From a virus: a stretch of 54,019 nucleotides of DNA. The DNA is taken from positions 1 to 54,019 of the IMG/VR virus record IMGVR_UViG_3300046804_002652. One strand, given 5' to 3'. Shown here in pieces: positions 1 to 9,900 of this stretch; positions within the stretch are counted from its first letter, which is position 1, and each line of letters starts with the position of its first letter. A program made the translations under genes and the position numbers. The notes under the pieces are model-generated. The model saw nothing but the letters and a program-made list of their open reading frames with translations. It was not told the origin of the DNA and ran no database searches.

Positions 1-319
1 GAGTGACAGGAATATCGTTTCTGAAAGCTAGCGCTCCGCCGCCACCAGCACCAAGATCGTTACATCCAGCACCGCCACCACCGACAGCAACAGCGCTGAT
101 TAAAGTAACTCCGGCCGGGCACGTCCAAGTATATGTTCCAGGAGTTGTAAAATAAACACCACCTGCCAATACATTGACACCAGTAGGAGGAGCAACTGTT
201 CCACCACCAAAATCAGCATAAGCTGAAAACCTCTTATTAGAGGTCTTCTTGTTAGTAGCAAGAGCAAGCGTTACTTTCTTGTTACTCCATTTTTTATTAG
301 AGGTTTTTATTGCCGTCAC
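1..319 (-). CDS. Gly-rich fibre/adhesin-like protein, C-terminus cut by window edge
   Basis: An open frame starts at a GTG at 317-319 and runs off the left edge, about 106 codons visible. A GAGAG ribosome-binding site lies 7 bases upstream, and an in-frame TAA further upstream rules out a longer start. The translation opens with a basic Lys/Asn/Ser segment (VTAIKTSNKKWSNKKVTLAL). It then shows a beta-type phrase, GTYTWTCPAGVTLISAV, followed by Gly clusters VGGGGAG and GAGGGGALAFRNDIPV. This 'PaGVt...vGGGG...NdIpV' pattern is known from Gly-rich tips of phage fibres and adhesins. It is last in the fibre cluster, after the 272-residue collagen-like protein, so a receptor-binding or tip role is inferred. 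The C-terminal part is not visible. Confidence 0.7.
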   Translation of the reverse strand, partial: MTAIKTSNKKWSNKKVTLALATNKKTSNKRFSAYADFGGGTVAPPTGVNVLAGGVYFTTPGTYTWTCPAGVTLISAVAVGGGGAGCNDLGAGGGGALAFRNDIPVT

Positions 320-355
320 GTTTAATCTCTCAGAGTATTAATAGATTCCAAAATA

Positions 356-1174
356 TTAACTCATACCAATGAAAAGGAATGGACTAATTGTTTGTGGAGC
401 TGTTAATGTTGTAACTTCAATTACAGCATTATTAACAACAGGTCCACCTAACGTTAATGTTTTTCCGGAAACCGAATATGTTGACTTGAGCTGTGCAACG
501 CCTCCAACCATCACAATTGTATGATTCTCATCAAGCGGAGTTGTCGAGAGAGTAAATTGAGAGTTGGCTCCATTGCCTGTAAATGTGTCGAACGTTACAC
601 TATAAGCACCTGTGCCACCTTGATCGCCCTTGTCGCCTTTTGCGGTTGCAGTACCAGGATCGCCCTTGTCTCCTTTTGTGCCCAAATCAGTGACATAGAT
701 CGTTCCACCCAAACTTGCATTGTTTGCGCTCTGATAGTACAAAGAAGCAGGAGCATTCAACGGTACAGTAAAATATTGAGTGCCGTTTGCATCCCCAGTA
801 ACACCGTTTGCAAAAGTGGCTCCACCGTTACTGACACGGATGCGCAAAGGATTAGTTGCACCGCTCGAGTTGACTAGTCGATACTTCAATCCTCTATAAA
901 CGTATAGCGATGGGTTACTTGCGTTTCCTGTCACTACGCCAGGGCCTGAAACAACCCAGTTAGTAGTACCGTTTGCAGTGAACGTCCATATCACTTCTGC
1001 GCTGGTAGATTCTGTCCAAAAGACATTAGCTCCATCAGAAGCAAGGATATATCCATTCGAACCAGCACTACCGTTGGCCACAATAGACTTAACCGTTACA
1101 CTATTTGCTGTAACATTGCTAAAGGCAAACTCTGTATTTGGGTCGATGTTAAATGATTTTATTTTTGTTGTCAT
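356..1174 (-). CDS. Short collagen-like fibre with cupredoxin-like domain (272 aa)
   Basis: Four parts are visible. Residues 1-55 form an N-terminal block starting MTTKIKSFNID, paralogous to the N-termini of the 859- and 69-residue proteins in this window and probably a virion attachment domain. Residues 60-162 form a beta domain with a cupredoxin-like outline: NPSLYVYRGLKYRL, a VPLNAPASLYYQ strand and ASLGGTIYV. Residues 166-188 are a short, imperfect Gly-X-Y stretch rich in GDK. Residues 190-260 are the FTGNG...QFTLS module that also occurs in the larger collagen fibres. The Cys/His/Met copper ligands expected around residues 149-155 are Ser, Asn and Leu, so metal binding is unlikely. Predicted role: virion fibre. 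The start is ATG with a weak ribosome-binding site. Confidence 0.8.
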   Translation of the reverse strand: MTTKIKSFNIDPNTEFAFSNVTANSVTVKSIVANGSAGSNGYILASDGANVFWTESTSAEVIWTFTANGTTNWVVSGPGVVTGNASNPSLYVYRGLKYRLVNSSGATNPLRIRVSNGGATFANGVTGDANGTQYFTVPLNAPASLYYQSANNASLGGTIYVTDLGTKGDKGDPGTATAKGDKGDQGGTGAYSVTFDTFTGNGANSQFTLSTTPLDENHTIVMVGGVAQLKSTYSVSGKTLTLGGPVVNNAVIEVTTLTAPQTISPFLFIGMS

Positions 1175-1196
1175 AAGCGATCTCGTTAAGTCGTAT

Positions 1197-1204
1197 TATT
1201 TATT
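1197..1204 (-). promoter_or_regulatory. Possible late promoter octamer (AATAAATA)
   Basis: The minus strand reads AATAAATA, one base from the T4-type late octamer TATAAATA. It lies in the short gap before the 272-residue collagen-like gene. A second copy is 17 bases upstream at 1214-1221. A/T-rich chance matches are possible. Confidence 0.25.
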
Positions 1205-1213
1205 CTGCCGTAA

Positions 1214-1221
1214 TATTTATT
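1214..1221 (-). promoter_or_regulatory. Possible late promoter octamer (AATAAATA), second copy
   Basis: Same octamer as at 1197-1204 on the minus strand, just after the stop of the 76-residue gene. It would give a leader of roughly 35 bases before the ATG at 1174. It is a one-mismatch match to TATAAATA. Confidence 0.28.
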
Positions 1222-1222
1222 T

Positions 1223-1453
1223 TTATCCCGTCGTCCAGACGGTCACTGAACTTGAACCACCCGTTCCGCCGCCAGTACCAGCTCCGTATCCAGACTTCTC
1301 GGTTGGAGGTTTAATAATATGAACAGCAGTGAACTTAGCCCCTATTTCAGATTCGACAATTGGGTACAAGTCTTCAGTAGAAGGCACAATACTACCAGAT
1401 AGCGTTGGAGCTAACGGATATCCTTGTGTGCGTTCTAGTAAAATTCTTGCCAT
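1223..1453 (-). CDS. Small hypothetical virion-type protein (76 aa)
   Basis: Not recognised. The ATG follows the stop of the upstream 486-residue gene by a single base, so the two genes are packed as in the rest of the operon. The protein begins MARILLERTQGYPLAPTL and ends in a flexible Gly/Ser/Thr-rich tail (YGAGTGGGTGGSSSVTVWTTG region), which resembles low-complexity ends of other fibre proteins here. No membrane segment or catalytic motif is visible. Its position among fibre genes suggests a minor structural or adaptor protein, but no function can be assigned. Confidence 0.55.
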   Translation of the reverse strand: MARILLERTQGYPLAPTLSGSIVPSTEDLYPIVESEIGAKFTAVHIIKPPTEKSGYGAGTGGGTGGSSSVTVWTTG

Positions 1454-1454
1454 A

Positions 1455-2915
1455 TTATGCGTATCGTATTAAATACATTGTTTCGTTGAATACAACTGGC
1501 ATATAATCATCGTAGCCGATTGTAAACGTCTGGTTGTCAGCAAAGTAATTCTTCATCGATGCTATAGGCATATCCAAACTCTTATAAATTCCACGCACAG
1601 CGCCACCTGGATTCCACGTACCAGACGCTAGTCTTCTTATTACAATTGGCACAGCTGGCGGAACAAACGATCCTGTGTCAGGATCATATGCAGGCGGATA
1701 CAACTGATTTGTTACAGGCACCGAAGCTGTACCTGAACCATATCCAGTAGCTCTTGTATAGTAAAGGGGTACTTGCAAACCAAGATTTGTCGAAGCGATG
1801 TAGTTAGGGGCGCGCGCATAATCTTGATAAGGATATCCAGCAGTCTGTACTGTCGTATTAGCTACTATTGTCAATGATGTATCAAACGTGACGAAGTTTT
1901 TTGTATTAATATCGTTTGAAAAATACACAGAAGCATTAGCCGATGCAACGCCACTATCATTCAACGTCGTCATATACGCAGCAACGACGTTATCCATTCC
2001 TGGTGCTGTTGCCGATTGTAAGTTTGTATTAGCTACTCTGTGGTTAGTTAAGAAAGTTACCCACGGTGGATTATTATTCTTCGCATCTTCCCATGGCTGT
2101 GTTTCTCTTAAACCAGCATACAATAACTTACCATACGACCAATCGAATCTTGCATACGGTATAAGAGTGCTTGTTCCTGTTACGCCACTATAATTATTAG
2201 CGTAACTGTTATTGATCGGAACTTCCCAAAGGATACAGTAATCTGAAGTTACCGCCATTCTATACTTGACGCCAGGATTGTGAGGAACAAAAGCGGGCAC
2301 TGTCGGTACGCTTGCAGTCGACACAACTGCTTCATTGAGTGTGAATGATGTCGTTTGTGTACCTGTGTTATAAGCAGTGTTGCCGCCAACAGGCTGATAA
2401 CTTACGTTTGTCCAGTCCGTTGTATTGCTGCATCCAAATGTGCACATTACTTGCAAAAACGAAGTGTTAGCAACGTTTGTCAAATTTGTTACTTTGGCAC
2501 GAGGTGTTGCATACTGCAATGCGTTTATTGTACTAGCACTACTACCACCTGCAGAGTGGAAAGTCAGCTTCATGTAAGGATATGCGCCCTTGCCAGAAGA
2601 ATTATAGAAGTCTGCTTTATATGCACCTTGCAAAGTCGATCCAGTAATAATAGCAGCATCCCATCCACCAGGACTACCAGTCGGAATGAAGTGGGAGTTA
2701 CTTGTCGTCCATCCTCCTGCTTCCAGATTAGCATCAATGCTCGTGATACAATTTCTGGTTGAGTCAATTACACCGTTAGACACAAACGGGTTAATTGTCA
2801 GCGAAGTTGTTCCCGCACCGGCTGTAGCAATAGCGGTAACGCATCTCAAAAAATTCATGTAGGCTGAATGAGGATCAGAACTCGTATTCGCCATTGTGTT
2901 GAAAGTTACTATCAT
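1455..2915 (-). CDS. Large hypothetical structural protein (486 aa)
   Basis: No named family recognised. The protein is rich in Thr, Ser, Asn and aromatic residues with alternating beta-strand character throughout, typical of exposed virion proteins. It has no signal peptide, transmembrane helix or enzyme motif. It starts at an ATG two bases after the stop of the 290-residue gene and is followed two bases later by the 76-residue gene. I infer co-transcription and a fibre or adhesin role. Phrases such as YPPAYDPDTGSFVPPAVP hint at a Pro-rich linker at about residues 407-424, before a C-terminal beta domain. Confidence 0.6.
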   Translation of the reverse strand: MIVTFNTMANTSSDPHSAYMNFLRCVTAIATAGAGTTSLTINPFVSNGVIDSTRNCITSIDANLEAGGWTTSNSHFIPTGSPGGWDAAIITGSTLQGAYKADFYNSSGKGAYPYMKLTFHSAGGSSASTINALQYATPRAKVTNLTNVANTSFLQVMCTFGCSNTTDWTNVSYQPVGGNTAYNTGTQTTSFTLNEAVVSTASVPTVPAFVPHNPGVKYRMAVTSDYCILWEVPINNSYANNYSGVTGTSTLIPYARFDWSYGKLLYAGLRETQPWEDAKNNNPPWVTFLTNHRVANTNLQSATAPGMDNVVAAYMTTLNDSGVASANASVYFSNDINTKNFVTFDTSLTIVANTTVQTAGYPYQDYARAPNYIASTNLGLQVPLYYTRATGYGSGTASVPVTNQLYPPAYDPDTGSFVPPAVPIVIRRLASGTWNPGGAVRGIYKSLDMPIASMKNYFADNQTFTIGYDDYMPVVFNETMYLIRYA

Positions 2916-2917
2916 GC

Positions 2918-3790
2918 TTAATCCACGAGAAAAGAAAAGTCTGAATATGTTAGACGGTACAATCCGTCTGCGTTTTGATATGTTTGTATTCCAGAGAACG
3001 TTCCAGTAGGAATTTTATACACGCCAAACATCAATTGACACGCAAAACCATGTCTTGTAGATACAGAGTATACTGGATTTTCAATTACTATCAGATCGCC
3101 GTTCGTTTTAACTTTACGGTTAGATCCTGTAGTCATTATCCCAGTACCAATACTTCCGTAAGATAGCGTATCGTAATTGTAGGAGTAAGGAATTGATCCA
3201 GTATTAGCAGTATAGAACATCGGTACAGCTGTCGCACTGTTATCATTCAATACTGTTGATAGTTTTTGGAAGCCCATCAACATACTGAGATCGTTATCTC
3301 TTGTAACACCACTGTGGCCTAAATCGACGACCCCAATTGCTTGACCATTAGCTGTTCGACTGCTCATTGGGGCAAAAAAGAATACCATCTTGTTATTGAC
3401 AACAATGTCAATGCCGTTTGGATACGTGTCTGTAAAAACTTCAGGCTGAATATCTACAACTTCAATTGAGGAATCTACCAAAGGCACCCCTTCTGTATAG
3501 ATATCGCCGTCTCTTGCCAACTGTATTTGATACAACCCAGAAGTATTGAACGTAAATCTAATATAGTGTCCAAGATACTCAGTATTATGACCTTTGGAAT
3601 ATGTGTACGTGGTAGAGTTAGCGCTTACTTGACTCAGGCCTCCAGTATAAGATCCGTAAAACGTAGTTAACGATTGGGCCGGAGTGCTCAAACCGCCTGG
3701 CGAAGTAATTGTGCCAGTGACAATACCATTAATGTCGCTCATGAACTCGTTAATAGTCGGTATACTCGTCAGTCTATATCTTGCTAACAT
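2918..3790 (-). CDS. Hypothetical structural protein (290 aa)
   Basis: Not recognised. The ATG at 3790 overlaps the stop of the preceding 84-residue gene by one base, so translation is probably coupled. The N-terminal 35 residues (MLARYRLTSIPTINEFMSDI) look helical. The rest alternates beta-strand and turn segments rich in Tyr, Thr, Ser and Gly, ending RLTYSDFSFLVD. No catalytic motif, coiled coil or membrane segment is seen. Together with the 84- and 486-residue genes it forms a tight three-gene set inserted between two collagen-like fibre genes. A virion surface role is the simplest inference. Confidence 0.55.
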   Translation of the reverse strand: MLARYRLTSIPTINEFMSDINGIVTGTITSPGGLSTPAQSLTTFYGSYTGGLSQVSANSTTYTYSKGHNTEYLGHYIRFTFNTSGLYQIQLARDGDIYTEGVPLVDSSIEVVDIQPEVFTDTYPNGIDIVVNNKMVFFFAPMSSRTANGQAIGVVDLGHSGVTRDNDLSMLMGFQKLSTVLNDNSATAVPMFYTANTGSIPYSYNYDTLSYGSIGTGIMTTGSNRKVKTNGDLIVIENPVYSVSTRHGFACQLMFGVYKIPTGTFSGIQTYQNADGLYRLTYSDFSFLVD

Positions 3791-4044
3791 TATTGCACCT
3801 CTGCTAAAGTTTCCAACAGTTCGAAGTTAGCTGAGGAGCTTATTGGAGTATTGAGACTTGTGTAAAGGAGCATATTTGTACCGTCATTCACTACAACGGT
3901 GCTTATATTATCTGTTTCTGCAGTTTGAAAGAACAATTTTGTAATAAACGTGGATGGGATTTTATCCTGCGGGACAGATCCCACAAACTTATAAACGCAA
4001 CCTTCCGTGGCGTTAAACATTGTCTGAAAATGCTGTTTTGTCAT
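3790..4044 (-). CDS. Small hypothetical protein (84 aa)
   Basis: Not recognised. It begins MTKQHFQTMFNATEGCVYKF and ends in an acidic helical tail, NFELLETLAEVQ. It sits 14 bases after the 859-residue collagen-like gene and overlaps the next gene by one base. The short length and tight coupling fit a small structural or assembly protein. Nothing in the sequence allows a more precise call. Confidence 0.5.
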   Translation of the reverse strand: MTKQHFQTMFNATEGCVYKFVGSVPQDKIPSTFITKLFFQTAETDNISTVVVNDGTNMLLYTSLNTPISSSANFELLETLAEVQ

Positions 4045-4058
4045 ATATTTTATTTATG

Positions 4059-6638
4059 TTACACAAAATTATACTTCAGTTGTATATGTGCATCAGTTGT
4101 TGAACCAGATAGGAAGCTCACCGTCAGGTAATCTGTGGTGTTTGCGGTAAACGAAGCCGCTGTCGCTGACAACGAATACTGTCCAGAAGATATAGTATAT
4201 ACCCCAACGTTTGCTCCATTTTTATTGATTCGGAATGTGAAAGCAGAGCTTGGAGCCGTACTAACAGATGCAGATACACTAGACACACTCATATTTTGTG
4301 GAGGATAGTACCTCACGTTGTCTGCATAAGGAGTAGTAATATTACCAGTTCTTGTGATTGTTAGGTACTTGGTCCCTTCGTCCCCTTTTTGGCCTTTTAC
4401 GCCAGTTGTTCCTAAATCTCCTTTTTGACCTTTTGCTCCGGTCACTCCAACATCGCCTTTGGAACCGAGGTCGCCCTTGTCTCCTTTGACAGTACTTGGC
4501 TCGCCTTTACTTCCTTTGTCGCCGATATCTCCTTTGTTGCCTAAAGGACCTACATCACCCTTTGGACCAATATCACCTTTATCGCCTTTACCAGCATAAT
4601 TTCCTGGCTCACCTTTTGCGCCACCTTGCATAACAAGCACTTCGACAGAAGAGTTGTTTGGCGGAGCTTGTGTAAAAATAATGTTGCTTCCCGACAGCGA
4701 GTAAGTAATCTTATGTTGTACGACACCGTACACAGTTACTATTGTGTGGTTCTTATCGAGAGGAGTAGAAGAAAGAGTGAACTGCGTATTCGAGCCGTTG
4801 CCAGTAAAGCTATTGATTGTAACATCAAACAAGTTAGCCGGACCATCTGCTCCAGCTGCTCCAGTATCTCCCTTGTCTCCTTTTGCAGCTGCTGTGCCTG
4901 GCTCTCCTTTGGCACCCTTATCTCCAAAACCTTGATCGCCTTTTGTGCCTAGCTCGCCTTTGTCACCTTTATCGCCTTTACCAGCATAGGTACCTGGGAT
5001 ACCCTTTTCACCAGTATCTCCCTTTTCGCCTTTATTGCCTTGAGCTTCAACGTTGCCTGGCGCACCCTTTTCTCCCTTAGATCCTCCAGTGAACGTCGTG
5101 ATTTCAAAAGGAGCTCCGCTAGCTATTGGCTCATTGAACGTAATAACATTGCCGACTATCGAATAATCAGTCTTAGATTGCGTGACACCGTTTACTATAA
5201 CAAGAGTGTAATTTTCATTATCAGGAGCAGCGGTCAACGTGAATTGAGTATTTGATCCATTACCTACAAACGAATCAAGCACCAACTCAATTGAGCTTGC
5301 ATCGCCTTTTTGACCTTTATCGCCTAGCGATCCTTTATCGCCTTTGATAGAATCGCCTTGAGATCCCTTATCGCCCTTATCGCCCTTAACGGTACTTGGA
5401 TCTCCCTTATCTCCTTTTGGACCGTTAGGATCGCCTTTGTCGCCTTTAGCACCTGGCGCACCATCGTTACCAATTACGCCATCAGTTCCTTTTTCGCCCT
5501 TATCGCCTTTAGAACCACCAATGTAAGAAGTTACTTCTAACGGAGCTCCATTTGGTATAGCTCCATTGAATGTGATAATATTTCCAACAACCGTATATTC
5601 TGATCTTAGTTGCGTGACGCCATTGAGTACTGCAACAGTATAATTTTTATTGACGGGTGTTGCAGATAACGTAAATTGTGTATTGGAACCATTGCCAGTA
5701 AATGTATCGACAGCGAGATTAATGGAGCTGATATCTCCTTTGTTCCCCTTATCACCTACATCACCCTTGTTACCTTTATCGCCCTGAAGACCTTGGAATC
5801 CAGGTATACCAACATCGCCCTTAGGACCGATGTCTCCTTTGTCGCCTTTAGGTCCGTTTGGTTCTCCCTTTTCACCTTTAGCACCGTCGGCACCTAACGT
5901 ACCATCCAATCCTTTAGCACCAACTTCTCCTTTAGGACCAACGTCGCCCTTGTCACCTTTTGCGCCACCCTCGAACGTTTGCACTTCGATTGGAGCACCG
6001 TTTGATACTGCGTCAGTAAAGATAAGAGTATTGCCGGATATACTATAGTCACTCTTTAATTGCACGACCCCGTTGATAACAACAACGGTATAGTTTTCAG
6101 ATATAGGGGTTTTTGATAATGTGAATTGAGTGTTTGTTCCATTGCCGATAAACGTATCGAGAGTAAGATCTAATACACCCGGCGTTCCTGGCTCACCCTT
6201 TTGACCATCAAAACCTTGATAACCATCTTGACCCTTATCGCCCTTATCGCCTTTGTTACCTTGTTGCTCGACGTCGCCCTTTTGACCTTTGTCACCAATA
6301 GATCCTTTTACGCCAGTCGCGCCAGTATCACCTTTATCACCTTTAGCACCATTGACACCAATAGTACCATCGACGCCCTTATCGCCCTTATCGCCTTTTG
6401 CACCATTGCTACCAATGATACCATCAATGCCTTTATCGCCCTTGTCACCCTTATCGCCATATCCTCCAACTATAGTACTCCAGTAAACGCCCGCACCGTT
6501 AGACATCAGCACGTTGCCGTTTGAACCAGCAGTGCCGTTAGCGGAAATACCTTTCAGGATTACTGTGTTGGCAGTAATATCATCAAAGATGAAATCTTGC
6601 GTTGCGTCTATGCCATGTGGCTTAATCTTCGTTACCAT
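4059..6638 (-). CDS. Collagen-like tail fibre protein (859 aa)
   Basis: The N-terminal block 1-58 (MVTKIKPHGIDATQDFIF) is shared with the 272- and 69-residue proteins. A perfect Gly-X-Y stretch follows at residues 61-121, with Lys in many Y positions (GDK, GQK, GAK). Four copies of a roughly 70-residue beta module carrying GNG(S/T)NTQFTLS alternate with more collagen blocks; copies 1 and 2 are near residues 156-225 and 306-375. Collagen interruptions recur as fixed phrases: VEQQGNKG and VEAQGNKG (a Gly replaced by Glu in register), GDSIKG and GEPNGPKG. The last ~95 residues are a non-collagen beta domain, likely the tip. Inferred role: trimeric fibre, with the Lys-Gly context being a candidate substrate of the 652-residue modifying enzyme. 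Confidence 0.88.
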   Translation of the reverse strand: MVTKIKPHGIDATQDFIFDDITANTVILKGISANGTAGSNGNVLMSNGAGVYWSTIVGGYGDKGDKGDKGIDGIIGSNGAKGDKGDKGVDGTIGVNGAKGDKGDTGATGVKGSIGDKGQKGDVEQQGNKGDKGDKGQDGYQGFDGQKGEPGTPGVLDLTLDTFIGNGTNTQFTLSKTPISENYTVVVINGVVQLKSDYSISGNTLIFTDAVSNGAPIEVQTFEGGAKGDKGDVGPKGEVGAKGLDGTLGADGAKGEKGEPNGPKGDKGDIGPKGDVGIPGFQGLQGDKGNKGDVGDKGNKGDISSINLAVDTFTGNGSNTQFTLSATPVNKNYTVAVLNGVTQLRSEYTVVGNIITFNGAIPNGAPLEVTSYIGGSKGDKGEKGTDGVIGNDGAPGAKGDKGDPNGPKGDKGDPSTVKGDKGDKGSQGDSIKGDKGSLGDKGQKGDASSIELVLDSFVGNGSNTQFTLTAAPDNENYTLVIVNGVTQSKTDYSIVGNVITFNEPIASGAPFEITTFTGGSKGEKGAPGNVEAQGNKGEKGDTGEKGIPGTYAGKGDKGDKGELGTKGDQGFGDKGAKGEPGTAAAKGDKGDTGAAGADGPANLFDVTINSFTGNGSNTQFTLSSTPLDKNHTIVTVYGVVQHKITYSLSGSNIIFTQAPPNNSSVEVLVMQGGAKGEPGNYAGKGDKGDIGPKGDVGPLGNKGDIGDKGSKGEPSTVKGDKGDLGSKGDVGVTGAKGQKGDLGTTGVKGQKGDEGTKYLTITRTGNITTPYADNVRYYPPQNMSVSSVSASVSTAPSSAFTFRINKNGANVGVYTISSGQYSLSATAASFTANTTDYLTVSFLSGSTTDAHIQLKYNFV

Positions 6639-6641
6639 TGT

Positions 6642-6899
6642 TTATTCTTCTATGGTTTTAAGGTCGTTTCGTATATCTTGTTTAAAAGACACCACTCTTA
6701 TTCTACCAATTCCTTCTCTTGGATCCTTTACATAATCAATGATATAATCGACTGCATTGATTGGATCTAAGTCAACAGGAATTCCTTCCGAAAACCACAT
6801 CTCACGTTCTTCCGCGTAGGTGTATACACGCCCCATGTGGGAGTGGGTATCTTCATTGGAAGGGTTAGTTGGAAATCGGGAGTAGTCTGGCGCTTTCAT
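6642..6899 (-). CDS. Small acidic hypothetical protein (85 aa)
   Basis: Not recognised. It starts MKAPDYSRFPTNPSNEDTHS and contains an EEREMWFSEGIPVDLDP segment and a charged helical end (RNDLKTIEE). Unlike its neighbours it has no Thr/Ser-rich beta character and looks like a small soluble alpha/beta protein. It lies between the LamG-like adhesin (4 bases upstream) and the 859-residue collagen fibre (3 bases downstream). A fibre assembly factor is possible, but this is only inference from position. Confidence 0.55.
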   Translation of the reverse strand: MKAPDYSRFPTNPSNEDTHSHMGRVYTYAEEREMWFSEGIPVDLDPINAVDYIIDYVKDPREGIGRIRVVSFKQDIRNDLKTIEE

Positions 6900-6903
6900 A
6901 TAA

Positions 6904-9900
6904 TTATTTAGTAGGGTACAATCTTGTTGGTAGCGCTGGAGCCGTAGTACCGCGGTGCACCATGGTCGCTACACCGTTAACTAATTTAGTGTCATAGCGC
7001 GCTATTCTTGTTGCACGGAAATCTTGGATATATCCACACCACGCTGTTGCTTGAGTTTGATTATAATCACAACCAATATGAAAATTATCTATGCTGTAAA
7101 AATTGGGAGAATAATAATCGGTTCCGGTGAACCCGCCTGCTGTTACTGTTCCAGGGCTGTTGCCAAAAAACTCACCACGTTGTATTCCATTGACAAAAAA
7201 TTGGAAATTTCCACCTTTGCGTTGCACAACAAGATGATCCATTGTACCACCAGTTTTTGTAGCAGCTAGTACAGTCGTCGTAATGGTTTGTCTGTCTGTT
7301 GTACCGTCACACTGAGCACACACCCAATATCCTGAACTGTTTACTCTAATCTGTAGGTAGTTGGTCCAGTGCATCAATATGCTACCGCTGGCATTTATTG
7401 CTCGTCCACCTGCAGTTGCGTCCATGTAGCACGCCCACATCTCAAACGTCACGTCAGCTTGCTCAATATCCATTGCACGTACAGCCCAATAGTAATTGGT
7501 GCAGTACATACGGTCGACGAAGGTGCTTTCTTTGTTGGTAAATTTAATACTACCATTACCAAACTTCTTAACTTCTGTACTAGGCATCACACCATAGTGG
7601 AAGATACCGCTATTCATTGCTCTTTCCATGAACGGACTGTCTATTGTGCTTTGGAATACTGTATTTCCATCTAACAAATAATTCCGCGTCGGAATGGTGT
7701 ATGTTGCTTGGTCGTTGTCGTATCTTGCTGTTTTGCTTATACGCAACCCACCCTGACCTGCATTAGACTGAGAAAGTTTGTATGTGTTATATACTTTTTG
7801 ACCAGCACTAAAAGCAGCTGCAGTTGTCTTGCGGAATCCATTGACAAACAAAGCCATCTTGTTGGTTTTTGTTGGGTCATATTGAATAGCAATATGATTC
7901 CAACTATGGGACTGAATTGTCGTATTAGAAGTGTCAGACGTTACTAGCCATTGTACAGCTGAGTTATGAGCTGTGTAGAACGCAAAGCTGACGTTATTGT
8001 ATGAAGCTGCACCTGAGCCATATCCCATTCTAATATCAAATCCTTCATGGCCAGCACTTGTTGCAGTGTACGCATACTCACCATAAGCTGTTGGAGCGCT
8101 CGGGTTGCTATTGTGCCAGTACACAAACATTTCAATTGTCCATGGACCACTCATTCGAGTTATGAATGATGTGTCTTGTTGAATACTACTATCGTGCACT
8201 ACACCGTAACCACTATGCCCGCAATAATTATCGTGCACTATTCCGTGGATCAAAGCTGTCCGGTCGTACTCGACTCCTTGATAAGGAGTTTCTGTAGAAG
8301 CGTAGATGTCCCATCCTCCTCCTGTGCCATAATCGGCACGAGGCCACGTTACCATGTTTCCTCTACCTGAATAATCCCACAATATGGGTTTGTTCAATGT
8401 GAGTAGCGTTGTATTAGATATTGCTGTCAATGGAGACGTCGGTACTCTAATCGCATCCGGGTTTGTATTTCCCGTTGCTGTGTATACGCCGTATGCACTC
8501 GATCCCTTCAAAATTCTTAGATCACTCATCCAAGTGCCACTTTGACTACTGTTATAGTGTATGTTTGGATACGATCCGTTGAAAATATAAAGTTTGGCTT
8601 GGTTTGCTATACTGTTAGCATAAGCAGCTTCCTGTACCTTTCGGCCGTTCATATACAACGCCATATTACCCGCAGTGCGTTGCACCACTACGTGATTCCA
8701 CATATGGCGTTGGAACTGTACTGTATCATCGGTTAGTATAGGACGGTTAGCAGTGATTACACAAAAGCTTCGCGAGGTCCAGTTGTGAGTAATTGCTAGG
8801 CCTGTATCGTTAAAGTTGCTACGGCCATCTAATATTACCTTCATGTCCGCCGAGCCTCCGAACCCTCCCCCCCACTTATTTTTTATCCAAAATTCAATAC
8901 TAAAATCGCCTGTACCAAAATTCCAATCACTGTTAGCAGTGTTTGCAATTAGCTTTTCGTTATTGTTACCAACACAATAAAAAGAACCAGATCCTGTTCT
9001 GGTTGTAGGATGGTGCTGCCCATATCTTACTTCGTTTTCACGCCGCCAAGACGCTATATTTCTTGCCTTGCCTGTATTTAAGTAGTGTAAGTGGTGAGCT
9101 CTTAACTCCTCTGTTCCGCATGTGCATGTCAACAACGCAGTGTTAGCATCCACGGTACCGACAGTATCTAATATTGACTGACTAGACGTAAACGCAGCTG
9201 TGTATCTTGCATTGTTTGATACACGCAACATTGAACAATACCCCCACAAATAGTAATCGGATGTTCTCGTAGAAAACAAACGTGTTTCTTCTGTGCCTGA
9301 ATAGTTTGTTGCAACGGTACCTGTATAAACCAGAGCGCCATCAATATACATTTTAAATTGGTTCGTGCCGGTGCCTTCACGGACAGCTGCTATATGGTGC
9401 CATCCTCCTCGCATATCACCGACAGTGCTACTTGTAAGAGTAGTACCCACATCACTCCATGCAATGGTAGTATTGTTAATCCAGAAATTCCATCCTGTAC
9501 CAGCTACTCCAACGTTACCTGTGCCTTTGCCAATAATGCCGCCGTATGTGCCGCCACCTTGGTTTGTTATGTAAACCCATGCTTCGACGGTAAATGCGTT
9601 CAGACCAAAACGCATGTTAGTGACGCTTGGCTTTGCATCATACATCTTTAACCAACCGTTATCGGTGACGTTATAAATGCTAGTTGCTCCGTGCCCTGTA
9701 ATAATAGCAGCAGTGTTGGCAAGATATGGACTATCAATATCTCTCCACGTACTATTGTTTATGGTAACGGTTTTAGTTTGAGGTTGCACAGCAGGCACAA
9801 CTTGATGGTTGTATGAAGTTACACTCAAGGAATACAACGATCCAGTCATATCCAAAGCAGCAGAAGGCCTCGTGAACGCTGCTGAATACACCGCACTATT

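Noticed and set aside
4051-4058. CATAAATA on the minus strand as a late promoter for the 84-residue gene
   Set aside because: It lies only 7 bases from the ATG, so a start would leave almost no leader; likely a chance match in A/T-rich sequence.
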